Positions 24,993-33,386 of a stretch of 64,000 nt of DNA are shown here, one piece after another. This DNA comes from CAWBUW01 sp963792075 (GTDB lineage Bacteria > Chloroflexota > Anaerolineae > Anaerolineales > UBA4823), in NCBI GenBank assembly GCA_963792075.1, contig CAWBUW010000007.1:62001-126000 (forward strand), given 5' to 3'. A program made the translations under genes and the position numbers. The notes beneath the pieces are model-generated. The model was not told where the DNA came from, made no database searches, and saw only the letters and a list, made by a program, of their open reading frames with translations. Position 1 is the stretch's first letter. Every line of letters begins with the position of its first letter.

Positions 24993-27626
24993 TTATTTGC
25001 CACCGAAACTCGGCTTGAAGGTGCGCAGGCGGTTGGCATTGCCGACCACCGTCACGCTGGAGAAGGCCATGGCTGCCCCCGCCAGCAGCGGGCTGAGCAG
25101 TACGCCGAAGAAGGGGAACAAGACACCCATCGCCACGGGAACTCCCAGGGCATTGTAGAAAAACGCCCCGACCAGGTTCTGCTTGATATTGTTCATGGTG
25201 GCCCGGCTAACCTCGATAGCGGTTACGACGCTCTTCAGGCTGCCCTTGATCAGGGTAATATCGGAGGCTTCGATGGCGACATCCGTTCCGGTGCCGATAG
25301 CCAGGCCCACATCCGCCTGCACCAGCGCCGGGGCGTCGTTGATGCCATCACCCACCATGGCAACCTTTTTGCCTTCGGCTTGCAGCAGGTGAACGTTGTG
25401 TGCTTTGTCCTCAGGTAAAACCTCGGCAAGCACACGCGTGATTCCCACCTTGCGGGCAATTGCCTCAGCGGTGCGGCGGTTGTCGCCGGTGATCATGACC
25501 ACTTCGATGCCCATCTTTTGCAGCGCAGCAATAGCTTCAGCAGAGTCTTCTTTGACTGTATCCGCTACGGCTACAACACCGGCTAACTGTCCATCTACGG
25601 CTACGTACATGGGCGTCTTGCCATCGTCAGCCAGGGCCGTGGTCTTTTGCTCAAAGTCGCCCAAATCCACGCCTTCCCGCGCCATCATCTTCAGGTTGCC
25701 TAAAACTACCCGGCGGCCATCCACAGTGGCAATAACGCCATGCCCAGGAACAGCCTCGAAAGCGGTCGGCTCGTTCAGCGGGACACTGCGGCTTTTGGCG
25801 CCTTCGACGATGGCTTCCGCCAATGGATGCTCGGATGCTTTTTCCACCGAAGCTGCCAGGTGCAGCAAATCGTTTTCCTTCCAGTTCGCGGCCAACAGAG
25901 TGTCGGTCAGTTCCGGTTTCCCCTTGGTGATCGTGCCGGTTTTGTCCAACACCACGGTTTTGATTGCCTGAGCGGTCTGCAAGGCCTCACCTGAGCGGAT
26001 CAGGATGCCATTTTCGGCGCCCTTGCCGATGCCGACCATCAGGCTCATCGGGGTCGCCAGGCCCAGCGCGCACGGGCAGGCGATGATCAACACAGTTACA
26101 GCCGTAACCAGGGCATAAACCAACTGCGGTTGGGGTCCGAAGTCGAACCAGGCCACGAAAGTCAGCACGGCCAGGATCATCACCACCGGCACAAAATAGC
26201 CTGAAACGGTATCGGCCATGCGCGCAATGGGGGCTTTGCTGTTCTGCGCATCCTGCACCATCTTGACGATCTGCGCCAGGGCTGTGTCTTTGCCGACCTT
26301 GGTGGCGCGGAATTTGAAGGCACCGGTCTTGTTGAGCGTTGCGCCGATCACTTCATCGCCGGGTTTCTTGGAGACGGGCAGGCTTTCGCCGGTGAGCATG
26401 GATTCGTCCACTGCCGAGCTGCCTTCGACCAGAATACCATCCACCGGCACTTTCTCGCCGGGGCGCACCTGGATCACGTCATTTACAAGCACCTCTTCCA
26501 CCGGGATGTCCATCTCCTGCCCATCGCGGATCACGCGCGCCGTTTTGGCTTGCAAGCCCATTAGCTTTTTAATTGCCTCGGAGGTGCGGCCTTTGGCGCG
26601 CAGCTCCAGCGCCTGGCCCAGCACTACCAGGGCGATGACGACTGACACTACATCGTAGAACGGCTCGGAAGTGCCTTCGGGGAAGATGCCGGGCAACAAA
26701 ATGGCAAACGTGGAATAAATCCACGCCGCAGCGGTGCCCAGGGAGATCAGCGTGTTCATGTTGGCCGAACGGTGTTTCAGAGCTGCCCAGGCGCCGGTAA
26801 AGAAATCGCTGCCCGACCAGAACAACACCGGCAGGGTCAGTACAGCAGTCACACCCCATAACAGGCGCAGGGTGTCCATCGTCAGGCCATTCAGGAAAGG
26901 AATAAATTGGTAATAAGCCGTCGCCATGACAGGCAGGGAGACTGCCGCTGCAAACCAGAAGCGGTTCATCAGGCGGCGGTATTCTTTCTCGTGTGCAGCT
27001 TGCTGTTGGTCTACGGGCTCATCGCTGGCTGCCGGGCGGGTTTTGTAGCCCCAGGTTTCGATGGCAGCGTTGAGCTGCGCCAGCACGGTTTTTTCCGGCA
27101 GGTAATCTATGGTAGCTTCCTGCGTGCCAACATTCACACTGGCGTTGAGTACGCCGGGCGTGGCGCGCAGCTCGCCTTCGATAAACCCCACGCATGAAGC
27201 GCAGCGCAGATTTTGGATGCCGATGCGCGTTTGCGCTCCGCCTACATGTCCGCCGGCAGATTTCACGGCGGTGGTCAACCCTGGCAGTGTGACAACCTGC
27301 GGATCGTATTCGACCAGGGCAATACCGGAAGCAGGGTTGACGGTCGCAGCGCGCACGCCGGCGACAGCCAACAGCGCCTTCTGCAAGGCGCTTACCTTGC
27401 TGCCCTTCTTCAAGCCAAGAATGGGCAGCTCAATGCTTGCCAGAGGCAGGGACGGATTGAAGCCGGTCGTGGTTGAACCCGCCAGCGCATATTTGTGCGA
27501 GTCAGCATCAAATTGTTCGGCGCAAGAGGCCGAGCAGAAGTAAAACGTGTGTCCCATGTGTTCACGGGTGGTAAATGCGGACGCGGGATCGATTTCCATT
27601 CCGCATACAGGGTCTTTGACAGTCAT
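24993..27626 (-). CDS. copA: Copper-exporting P1B ATPase with YHS and HMA domains
   Basis: An 877-residue ATPase. Residues 1-48 are a YHS domain ('DPVCGM', 'FYFCSASCAEQF'). A first HMA-like domain (about 65-128) lacks the CxxC; a second (about 133-197) has 'LRCASC' (C142, C145). Then the P1B core: CPC in 'IACPCALGLATP', 'DKTGT', 'HPLAEA' and 'GDGINDAPAL'. The C-terminal TM pair 'NALGVPVAMGVLFP' fits the P1B-1 Cu(I) class. The start at 27626 has AAGGA and leaves out an extended open frame. The promoter region carries a TATGGGC..GCCTATA dyad. Confidence 0.92.
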   Translation of the reverse strand: MTVKDPVCGMEIDPASAFTTREHMGHTFYFCSASCAEQFDADSHKYALAGSTTTGFNPSLPLASIELPILGLKKGSKVSALQKALLAVAGVRAATVNPASGIALVEYDPQVVTLPGLTTAVKSAGGHVGGAQTRIGIQNLRCASCVGFIEGELRATPGVLNASVNVGTQEATIDYLPEKTVLAQLNAAIETWGYKTRPAASDEPVDQQQAAHEKEYRRLMNRFWFAAAVSLPVMATAYYQFIPFLNGLTMDTLRLLWGVTAVLTLPVLFWSGSDFFTGAWAALKHRSANMNTLISLGTAAAWIYSTFAILLPGIFPEGTSEPFYDVVSVVIALVVLGQALELRAKGRTSEAIKKLMGLQAKTARVIRDGQEMDIPVEEVLVNDVIQVRPGEKVPVDGILVEGSSAVDESMLTGESLPVSKKPGDEVIGATLNKTGAFKFRATKVGKDTALAQIVKMVQDAQNSKAPIARMADTVSGYFVPVVMILAVLTFVAWFDFGPQPQLVYALVTAVTVLIIACPCALGLATPMSLMVGIGKGAENGILIRSGEALQTAQAIKTVVLDKTGTITKGKPELTDTLLAANWKENDLLHLAASVEKASEHPLAEAIVEGAKSRSVPLNEPTAFEAVPGHGVIATVDGRRVVLGNLKMMAREGVDLGDFEQKTTALADDGKTPMYVAVDGQLAGVVAVADTVKEDSAEAIAALQKMGIEVVMITGDNRRTAEAIARKVGITRVLAEVLPEDKAHNVHLLQAEGKKVAMVGDGINDAPALVQADVGLAIGTGTDVAIEASDITLIKGSLKSVVTAIEVSRATMNNIKQNLVGAFFYNALGVPVAMGVLFPFFGVLLSPLLAGAAMAFSSVTVVGNANRLRTFKPSFGGK

Positions 27627-27731
27627 AGGTATTTTCCTTCCTGTCAGAAGAAAGAATGACGAATCTTCTGAGATTGCCCCCAGTATATACCTGAACAAAA
27701 GTATCTGATAGCGAATTTGCGCCTATTTCGG

Positions 27732-27751
27732 TATGGGCCAAATGGCCTATA
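27732..27751 (-). promoter_or_regulatory. Dyad operator candidate upstream of copA
   Basis: The 20-bp stretch TATGGGCCAAATGGCCTATA is an imperfect palindrome about 106 bp upstream of the copA ATG. It matches the perfect palindrome at 57061-57080 at 14 of 20 positions, both fitting TATRGGC-N6-GCCTATA. A TTGCGCCTATTTCGGTAT stretch next to it (about 27717-27734) is a loose match to the ATAGCGCC boxes seen elsewhere. Confidence 0.45.
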
Positions 27752-27776
27752 TCTTGAGGTTCAAATTTTGACCTAA

Positions 27777-28841
27777 CTATGCCAGCGCAGGTTTGCGCGA
27801 CAGAAACTCGCGCACCAGGCCGAGCGCCGCGTCGGTCTTCGCGATGGACACCGCACCATTCTTCTCGATGCCGGTCAATGCGCGGATAGCGTCAATAGTC
27901 TCCGGGACGACAATGGCCTGATTATAGACTTGATAGTTATAGAACAACTCGCTGCCCGCCACTGTCAGGCCGTCTTCCCACAGACCTACTTCCCACATAT
28001 CACCGCGCGGGCGGCCCAGATCAGACATCATCTCCAGCGTACTATTCAGGGCAACCACGCCCTCGGACATGCGCAAAAACGCGATGCGCGGCGCGGCGCG
28101 AAAGGCGGCTAATACTTCGTCTTTGCTGGCGGGCCGAGTCATTTCCACGCTCCACGAGTGCAGGTGACTGGTGGTATGCGCGGCCACTACTGCGATCGTC
28201 ATCACATCGAGATCAGGCAGTACCGTTTGGGCGTCCGGGCCTTGATGCGAGGGGATGTCCTTTTCCGGGACAACCGTATTCATCACACCGCCATGGTCGG
28301 ATTCCCACGAGTCGGTCGCACGGCGGATAAGCACCCCGCGCGCTTTCTTCAGCAGCCCGGCGTTCTTAAGCGCGCCCAAGGTACGGACGATGCTGGTGGT
28401 ATTGCACGAAACCACACGGGTCGTGTCGCGGCCAATGCCGGTTTCGTAGTTGGCTTGCGCCACAAACGAGTGGCCGGTGAGACTGTGTTTCTCGCCGCCC
28501 TGAAAGATAGATTTGACTCCGGCGGTCTTGTACTTCTCGAAGTTAGCCGAGGCGACTTTCTTGGGCGTTGCGTCGGCGACCACATCGATCTTGCCCAAGG
28601 CGTCATCCAAATTCCCAGCCAGCGGAATGCCGCCGGCGCGCATTTGCACAGCCAACTCGGCGCTGGATGCGAAGATCTGGTAACCTTTTTCGACAGCAAC
28701 CATGATACGCCAATCGCTGACCACATCGGCCACACCGACCAGTTCCATGTCGTCCTGCACAGCAACTGCATCGGCAATGCGCTTGCCAATGACGCCGTAG
28801 CCATTAACCAGCACGCGAACTTTGGGATTTGACTTTGACAT
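27777..28841 (-). CDS. Type II (archaeal-class) glyceraldehyde-3-phosphate dehydrogenase
   Basis: A 354-residue enzyme. Starts with 'VRVLVNGYGVIGKRIADAV' (NAD(P) Rossmann loop), has 'AVEKGY', 'FQGGEKHSLTG', the catalytic Cys C146 in 'VVSCNTTS', and 'PSHQGPDAQTVLPDL', all close to archaeal GAPDH and unlike the usual bacterial GapA. It oxidises glyceraldehyde-3-phosphate with phosphate. It overlaps the end of the metal ATPase gene by 38 bp and has a strong GGAGG, so it is co-transcribed with DUF302 and the ATPase. GAPDH is a known target of copper poisoning; a second enzyme in this operon could be a stand-in under copper stress (inference). Confidence 0.9.
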   Translation of the reverse strand: MSKSNPKVRVLVNGYGVIGKRIADAVAVQDDMELVGVADVVSDWRIMVAVEKGYQIFASSAELAVQMRAGGIPLAGNLDDALGKIDVVADATPKKVASANFEKYKTAGVKSIFQGGEKHSLTGHSFVAQANYETGIGRDTTRVVSCNTTSIVRTLGALKNAGLLKKARGVLIRRATDSWESDHGGVMNTVVPEKDIPSHQGPDAQTVLPDLDVMTIAVVAAHTTSHLHSWSVEMTRPASKDEVLAAFRAAPRIAFLRMSEGVVALNSTLEMMSDLGRPRGDMWEVGLWEDGLTVAGSELFYNYQVYNQAIVVPETIDAIRALTGIEKNGAVSIAKTDAALGLVREFLSRKPALA

Positions 28842-31348
28842 TTATACCTCCATCTGTCTTATCAGGCTGACGGATCCCCTCCAGCTTCGTGTTCTTCAAC
28901 ATCAAAGCGTTGACCGCCACGAGCAGGGACGAACCAGACATAGAGATAGCCGCAATCTCAGGACGCAAGATCAACCCAAAAGCTGGATAGAATAAACCGG
29001 CCGCGATGGGAAAAGCGATGATGTTGTAGCCCGCCGCCCACCACAGGTTCTGGTGCATTTTTCGCAGAGTGGCGCGACTCAATATGATCGCGCCGATCAC
29101 ATCGAATGGATCGGACTTCATCAGCACCACATCGGCGGCTTCCATCGCGACATCCGTACCGGCGCCGATGGCAATGCCCACGTCGGCCTGCGTCAGGGCG
29201 GGTGCGTCGTTGATGCCATCCCCAACCATCGCAACCAGCTTGCCCTGCGATTGTAGTTCTTTAACTTTGTCCGCTTTCTGACCAGGCAGGACTTCCGCGA
29301 AAACGGTTGTGATACCCAGTTCGCCCGCTATGCGTTCCGCGGTGGCGCGGTTGTCGCCAGTGAGCATGGCGACTTGCACGCCCATCGCCGTTAAACTTTT
29401 CAACCGCCTCTTTCGCGCTGGGGCGCACCGCGTCGGCAATGGCGATGAGGCCAGCAAACTGGCCATCGGCGGCGGCGTACACTACTGTACGCCCTGCGCC
29501 TTCTAACGATGCTGCATGCTCGTCATGTCCGTTGAGCGCGATATTGTTGTCGCCCATGAGCTTGCGATTGCCCACCAGCAGGGCCTTGCCCGCGACTGTA
29601 GCTTTCATCCCGTGGCCAGGGATGGCCTCGAAACCGCTCGTGTCTTCCAATTTCAAGTCCTGCGCTTTGGCTTTGTCAACGATAGCCTGCGCCAGTGGAT
29701 GTTCGGACGACTGCTCAGCGGAAGCGACCAGCTTCAACATTTCATCTTGTGTAAGCGCGTTACCGGCCGCCATGACCTCAACCACCTGTGGCTTGCCCTC
29801 TGTCAATGTGCCGGTCTTGTCAAAAATGATGGCTTGTAACTTAGCGGCCTGTTCGAGCGCTGTGGCATTTTTGAACAGGATGCCGTGTTGCGCGCCGAGG
29901 CCCGTGCCGACCATCACAGCGGTCGGCATTGCTAAACCCAGTGCGTCGGGACAGGCAATGACAACGACCGTGATCGCTAAGGTCAGCGCCCAGACCGTTT
30001 TATCCATTCCGGCCGGGATGATAGAGCCACCGAAGAAATACCAGCCCAAGAATGTTGCCAGTCCAAACACGACTGCTGCGGCCACCAGCCATTGGGCCGC
30101 CCGGTCGGCTAATCGCTGTGAGGGCGCTTTGGAGTTTTGCGCCATTTGCACCAGTTTGACGATCTGCGCCAGTGCCGTATCGGCGCCGACTTTCGTCGCG
30201 CGGAACTTGAACGTACCGGTCTTATTGATCGTCGCGCCGATCACGGTGGCGCCAACCGTTTTCTTGACCGGAAGACTCTCGCCCGTGATCATCAACTCAT
30301 CCACGCTCGACTCGCCTTCGATGATGTCGCCATCCACCGGGACTTTGTCGCCGGGGCGAATCAGGACGATATCGTCCAGTCGAACTTCGGAAGTCGGTAC
30401 TTCGACCGGCTGCTCGTCGCGGATGACGGTAGCTTTGGGCGGTGTCAGGTTCATCAGCGCTTGCATTGCCTGCGAAGCCCCAGTGCGAGCGCGCATTTCC
30501 ATCCAATGGCCAAAGAGCACAAAGGTCAGTAATAACACTGCTGCTTCATAAAACACTTCGCCCTTGAAGAAGAAGGTGGCCGCCACGCTGAAGATATACC
30601 CAGCCAGCACGGAGAGCGAGACCAGCACAGCCATGTTGAGTGTGCGATTCCGCAAGCCGCGCCACGCGCCAATGTAAAACACCCAGCCGCCATAGAGCAC
30701 GGCGGGGGTGGCGAGTAAAAACGAGAGCACTTCGTTAGACAGTCCAAATGGCAGCGGCAGTTGAATCTTGAAATAGCTGGTGAACAGTGGGGAATATAGG
30801 AAGACCGGGATAGCGATAATGAATACGACAAAGAAGCGGTTACGCATGTCGCGAACCATGCCTGCCATGTCCGTGCCCCCACCGTGGCCCATTTCGTGGG
30901 CCATGGCTACCATTTCGCCCGTCTCGGCTCCCTTTGCGGCCACACCTTCACCGGACCGTTCCATAGGTGCCGGTTTATCGTGCACGGAATGTTCATCGGC
31001 TTTCTTCGCCGGTGGCATAGGCATCTTGTGCCCGGCGTGTTCACCGGCTTTCGTTACCGGTAGTGTAGCCGGCATGGCATGTCCCGCGTGCGCCATTGCA
31101 TCGGGCGGGTCGCCCGGTTTAGCGAGATGCCTCGGCAAGGCTTCGCCCGAGCACTCGTAGCCGCAGTCGGCAACGCACTTTTTGATTTCGGCCAGCGTCA
31201 CTGAGTCATCGTGATAGACGGTGGCGGTGCCAGTCATAAAGTTGGCTTCCACTTTATGGATGCCAGGGTGCCGGCACATCTTCTTCTCGACCCCCGCGGG
31301 CGAGAGTGCCGATTCGATTCCATCGAGTTTGATTACGGTTGTTTTCAT
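28804..31348 (-). pseudogene. P1B-type heavy-metal ATPase with one frameshift (CPD motif)
   Basis: Two overlapping open frames give one ATPase if one base is removed at about 29393-29400 (GAAAAGTTTAACGG on the - strand); the text then reads on as 'EAVEKLTAMGVQVAMLTGDN'. Order: degenerate HMA without CxxC (residues 1-70), a His/Met-rich linker ('AHAGHAMPAT', 'HAGHKMPMPP', 'HEMGHGGG'), TM block, CPD instead of CPC/CPH ('ACPDALGLAMP'), 'DKTGT', 'HPLAQA', break, then 'GDGINDAPAL' and the final TM pair. Either a real loss of function or a sequencing/assembly error in a short homopolymer. CPx variants of this kind resemble CopB-like Cu exporters. Confidence 0.85.
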
Positions 31349-31383
31349 AAAAATTTGTTCTTCATGGTTTCACCTCATCTGGA

Positions 31384-31779
31384 TCACTTGAGGCTGGCAA
31401 TCACACGCTGCAGCCTGGTTTTGGCTTCCACGGCAACCGCATACGCCTCCGTATCTCCTTTGAGCACCCCCAGCATTTCCACCGGGTCCACGGCAGTGAC
31501 GACAGAACCGTCACCCTCTTCGTACACGGTGACATTGCAAGGCAGCAGCAGCCCCACATCCAGGTTAGCCGAGAGGGCGCGGTGAGCGAGGGCGGGATTG
31601 CACGCCCCCAGGATCACATAGCGGCGAAAGTCAGCGTTGATTTTCTGTTTCAACGTGGCCTGCATGTCAATCTGCGTCAGCACGCCAAAGCCTTCTGCCT
31701 TGAGAGCGTCCGTGGTTTTCTGGACGGCTTGCTCGTAAGGCAGGCTCAATGTAGTACGAATACCAATGTCAGTTGCCAT
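31384..31779 (-). CDS. DUF302 domain protein
   Basis: A 131-residue soluble protein made only of a DUF302 domain: 'TLSLPYEQAVQKTTDALKAEGFGVLTQIDM' at the start, 'YVILGACNPALAHRAL' in the middle (with the conserved Cys), 'LLLPCNVTVYEEGDG' near 80. DUF302 proteins are common next to metal ATPases and sulfur/oxidative-stress genes; biochemical role unknown. It heads the DUF302 - ATPase - GAPDH operon, 35 bp upstream of the ATPase. Confidence 0.88.
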   Translation of the reverse strand: MATDIGIRTTLSLPYEQAVQKTTDALKAEGFGVLTQIDMQATLKQKINADFRRYVILGACNPALAHRALSANLDVGLLLPCNVTVYEEGDGSVVTAVDPVEMLGVLKGDTEAYAVAVEAKTRLQRVIASLK

Positions 31780-31867
31780 TATGTTATCTCCTTTTCATCT
31801 ACCAAAATTAAGTATAATGACATGGAGTCTCAAAAACGTCACAGGGAGCGACATAATAGCAAATCGA

Positions 31868-32122
31868 GCACAACCCTTGCGTCTCTTCGCACTGAGCCCG
31901 CCCGAAGTGTGCCCGAGTAAATACCTGGTGACCTTTCCCACCCGTAAGGTACTGGCACTGTTGATCTACCTGGCGATCAATGTAGTGCAGCCATGTGAGC
32001 ACCTGTCCGCTCTACTGAGGCCGGAAACAAGCACCGAATACAGCCACAATAGTCTGCGCAATATCCTCGGCCAGATCAGCCAACTACTTCGATCGCTTTT
32101 CGCAGAGTGCTATTACAGGTGA
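31868..32122 (+). pseudogene. Remnant of a BTAD/SARP-type transcriptional activator (N-terminus only)
   Basis: The + strand frame holds 'LRLFALSPPEVCPSKYLVTF', then 'PTRKVLALLIYLAI', 'HLSALLRPET' and 'HNSLRNILGQISQLLR'. This matches the winged-helix start of large BTAD-domain regulators (typical pattern LRLFLLG.PEV, FPTRKALALLAYLA, LW P). It stops after about 75 residues of similarity, where the full protein would have hundreds more. No good start or RBS is seen. It fills the otherwise gene-free 31780-32112 stretch between the divergent-looking DUF302 and the small membrane gene. Confidence 0.6.
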
Positions 32123-32277
32123 TGGCTAATTTGGATGGCAAGCATAAGCCCAATGAGGCCTACTGCCACTGCAATCATGACAATCGTCCAGATGCGGTCT
32201 CGACTCTGGCGCCTTTCCTGAGCGGCTTGCCGGCGTTCCAGTTGAGCAGCGGTCATGGGCTGGTGACTTTTTGACAT
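32113..32277 (-). CDS. Small single-pass membrane protein (54 aa)
   Basis: A short gene: 'MSKSHQPMTAAQLERRQAAQ' starts a basic, helical N-terminus, followed by one TM helix (about residues 31-49, 'TIVMIAVAVGLIGLMLAIQI') and a 'SHHL' end. GAGGTG lies 5 bp before the ATG, which follows the lgt stop by 3 bp. The spacing and the clean positive-inside topology argue for a real gene in the lgt operon. Function unknown. Confidence 0.65.
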   Translation of the reverse strand: MSKSHQPMTAAQLERRQAAQERRQSRDRIWTIVMIAVAVGLIGLMLAIQISHHL

Positions 32278-32280
32278 GGT

Positions 32281-33072
32281 TCACCTCGCAGCTACAGCCT
32301 GGTGTCGATGCATTTGAGAACGCACGATCAAAGGTACAGCGACCACGAGCGACACCAAGGCAACGATTTGTGATTGCGTCAACCCAAATGCCAGGATTTG
32401 GTATGAACTGGTGAAACCCAAAAAGAAACGTTCGACACTATACAGGCTGAGATATACCAGGAACAGTAAGCCATCCGGCCAGTTCCGTTTGCGGAGCTGC
32501 CAGAGCAGGGCAAAGATACCCAGGTTAGCCACAATCTCATACACAGGCATCGGAGTATAGTAAACGCCTAACTGCGGCACCATCGCATTTGGGCTGGAGT
32601 ATGCAAAACCAAATGGCCCCGTTGTCGGCTTGCCCATAGCATCTCCGGTAATGATGCAAGCGAGGCGCCCAATGGCCTGTGCCAGTACCAGGGCAGGAGC
32701 CGCGGCATCGAGCAGTTTTGGCAAGCGCCAACCGTATCGCCGGGCTAAAATCACCGCAACGACCAGCCCCCCAATTACTGCGCCCCAGATAGCCAGCCCA
32801 CCTTCCCAAACATACAATGCGCGGATAGGGTCAGCGGCGTACTCGTCTGACCAGTGATCGAGAACGTGAAACAGACGCGCCCCGGCCAGGCCTCCCAGGA
32901 TGAGCCAGATGGAAGCGTCGTAAAGGTCTTCTGCCTTGAAACCTTTGCGGGCTGCTTCGCGCACGCCGAGCCAGATGCCGACGAAGATGGCAGTCAGGAC
33001 GATCAGGCCATACCAGCGAAAATGGAAGTGGCCAAGGCTAAAAATAACCGGATCAATGCTAATTGTTATCAT
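32281..33072 (-). CDS. lgt: Prolipoprotein diacylglyceryl transferase
   Basis: A 263-residue membrane enzyme with seven TM segments. It moves a diacylglyceryl group from phosphatidylglycerol to the lipobox Cys of prolipoproteins. Seen: 'HFRWYGLIVLTAIFVG' in TM1, 'GARLFHVLDHW' near 65, the Lgt signature around 'AQAIGRLACIITGDAMGKPT' (130-150) and the C-terminal 'FLVYLSLYSVERFFLGF'. It fits the many lipoproteins in the window. Neighbours are a stand-alone YHS protein upstream and the 54-aa membrane protein downstream. Confidence 0.93.
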   Translation of the reverse strand: MITISIDPVIFSLGHFHFRWYGLIVLTAIFVGIWLGVREAARKGFKAEDLYDASIWLILGGLAGARLFHVLDHWSDEYAADPIRALYVWEGGLAIWGAVIGGLVVAVILARRYGWRLPKLLDAAAPALVLAQAIGRLACIITGDAMGKPTTGPFGFAYSSPNAMVPQLGVYYTPMPVYEIVANLGIFALLWQLRKRNWPDGLLFLVYLSLYSVERFFLGFTSSYQILAFGLTQSQIVALVSLVVAVPLIVRSQMHRHQAVAAR

Positions 33073-33141
33073 TCAAGAAAACCTTTTTTAGAAAATACAG
33101 GGGCAGCCGGTTGAATACCAGCCGCCCCTTGCTGGACGGGC

Positions 33142-33324
33142 TTATTGATGATGCCCTTGGTGTTCAGAGCTATGTCCTTGGGTCTTGACATACTTCTGAG
33201 GTTCTTTGTCGAAAGCCTTCTTACAACCACCCGAGCAGAAGTAGTAAGTCTGCCCCTGGTACTCGCTTTTACCGGCGGCCGTCTTAGGATCAACGTCCAT
33301 ACCGCAAACAGGGTCTTTTACCAT
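33142..33324 (-). CDS. Stand-alone YHS domain protein
   Basis: A 60-residue protein made of one YHS domain: 'VKDPVCGMDVDPKTAAGK', 'YYFCSGGCKKAF', plus a His-rich tail 'GHSSEHQGHHQ'. YHS domains bind soft metals through their Cys residues. The ATG at 33324 has a near-perfect AAGGAGGTGA. It is the third YHS domain in the window (with 20245 and 24993), about 70 bp upstream of lgt. Probable cytoplasmic copper/zinc carrier (inference). Confidence 0.85.
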   Translation of the reverse strand: MVKDPVCGMDVDPKTAAGKSEYQGQTYYFCSGGCKKAFDKEPQKYVKTQGHSSEHQGHHQ

Positions 33325-33386
33325 TAGTCTCACCTCCTTTCACTGAGAAATAGAATTGCATGCAGTCGTTTTACTGGTATATTCGT

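Noticed and set aside
29390..29405. Programmed frameshift in the metal ATPase, as in E. coli copA
   Set aside because: The E. coli case is a -1 shift on an A-rich heptamer that ends the protein early; here a +1 shift in the middle of the catalytic part would be needed, and no slippery heptamer with structure was seen.
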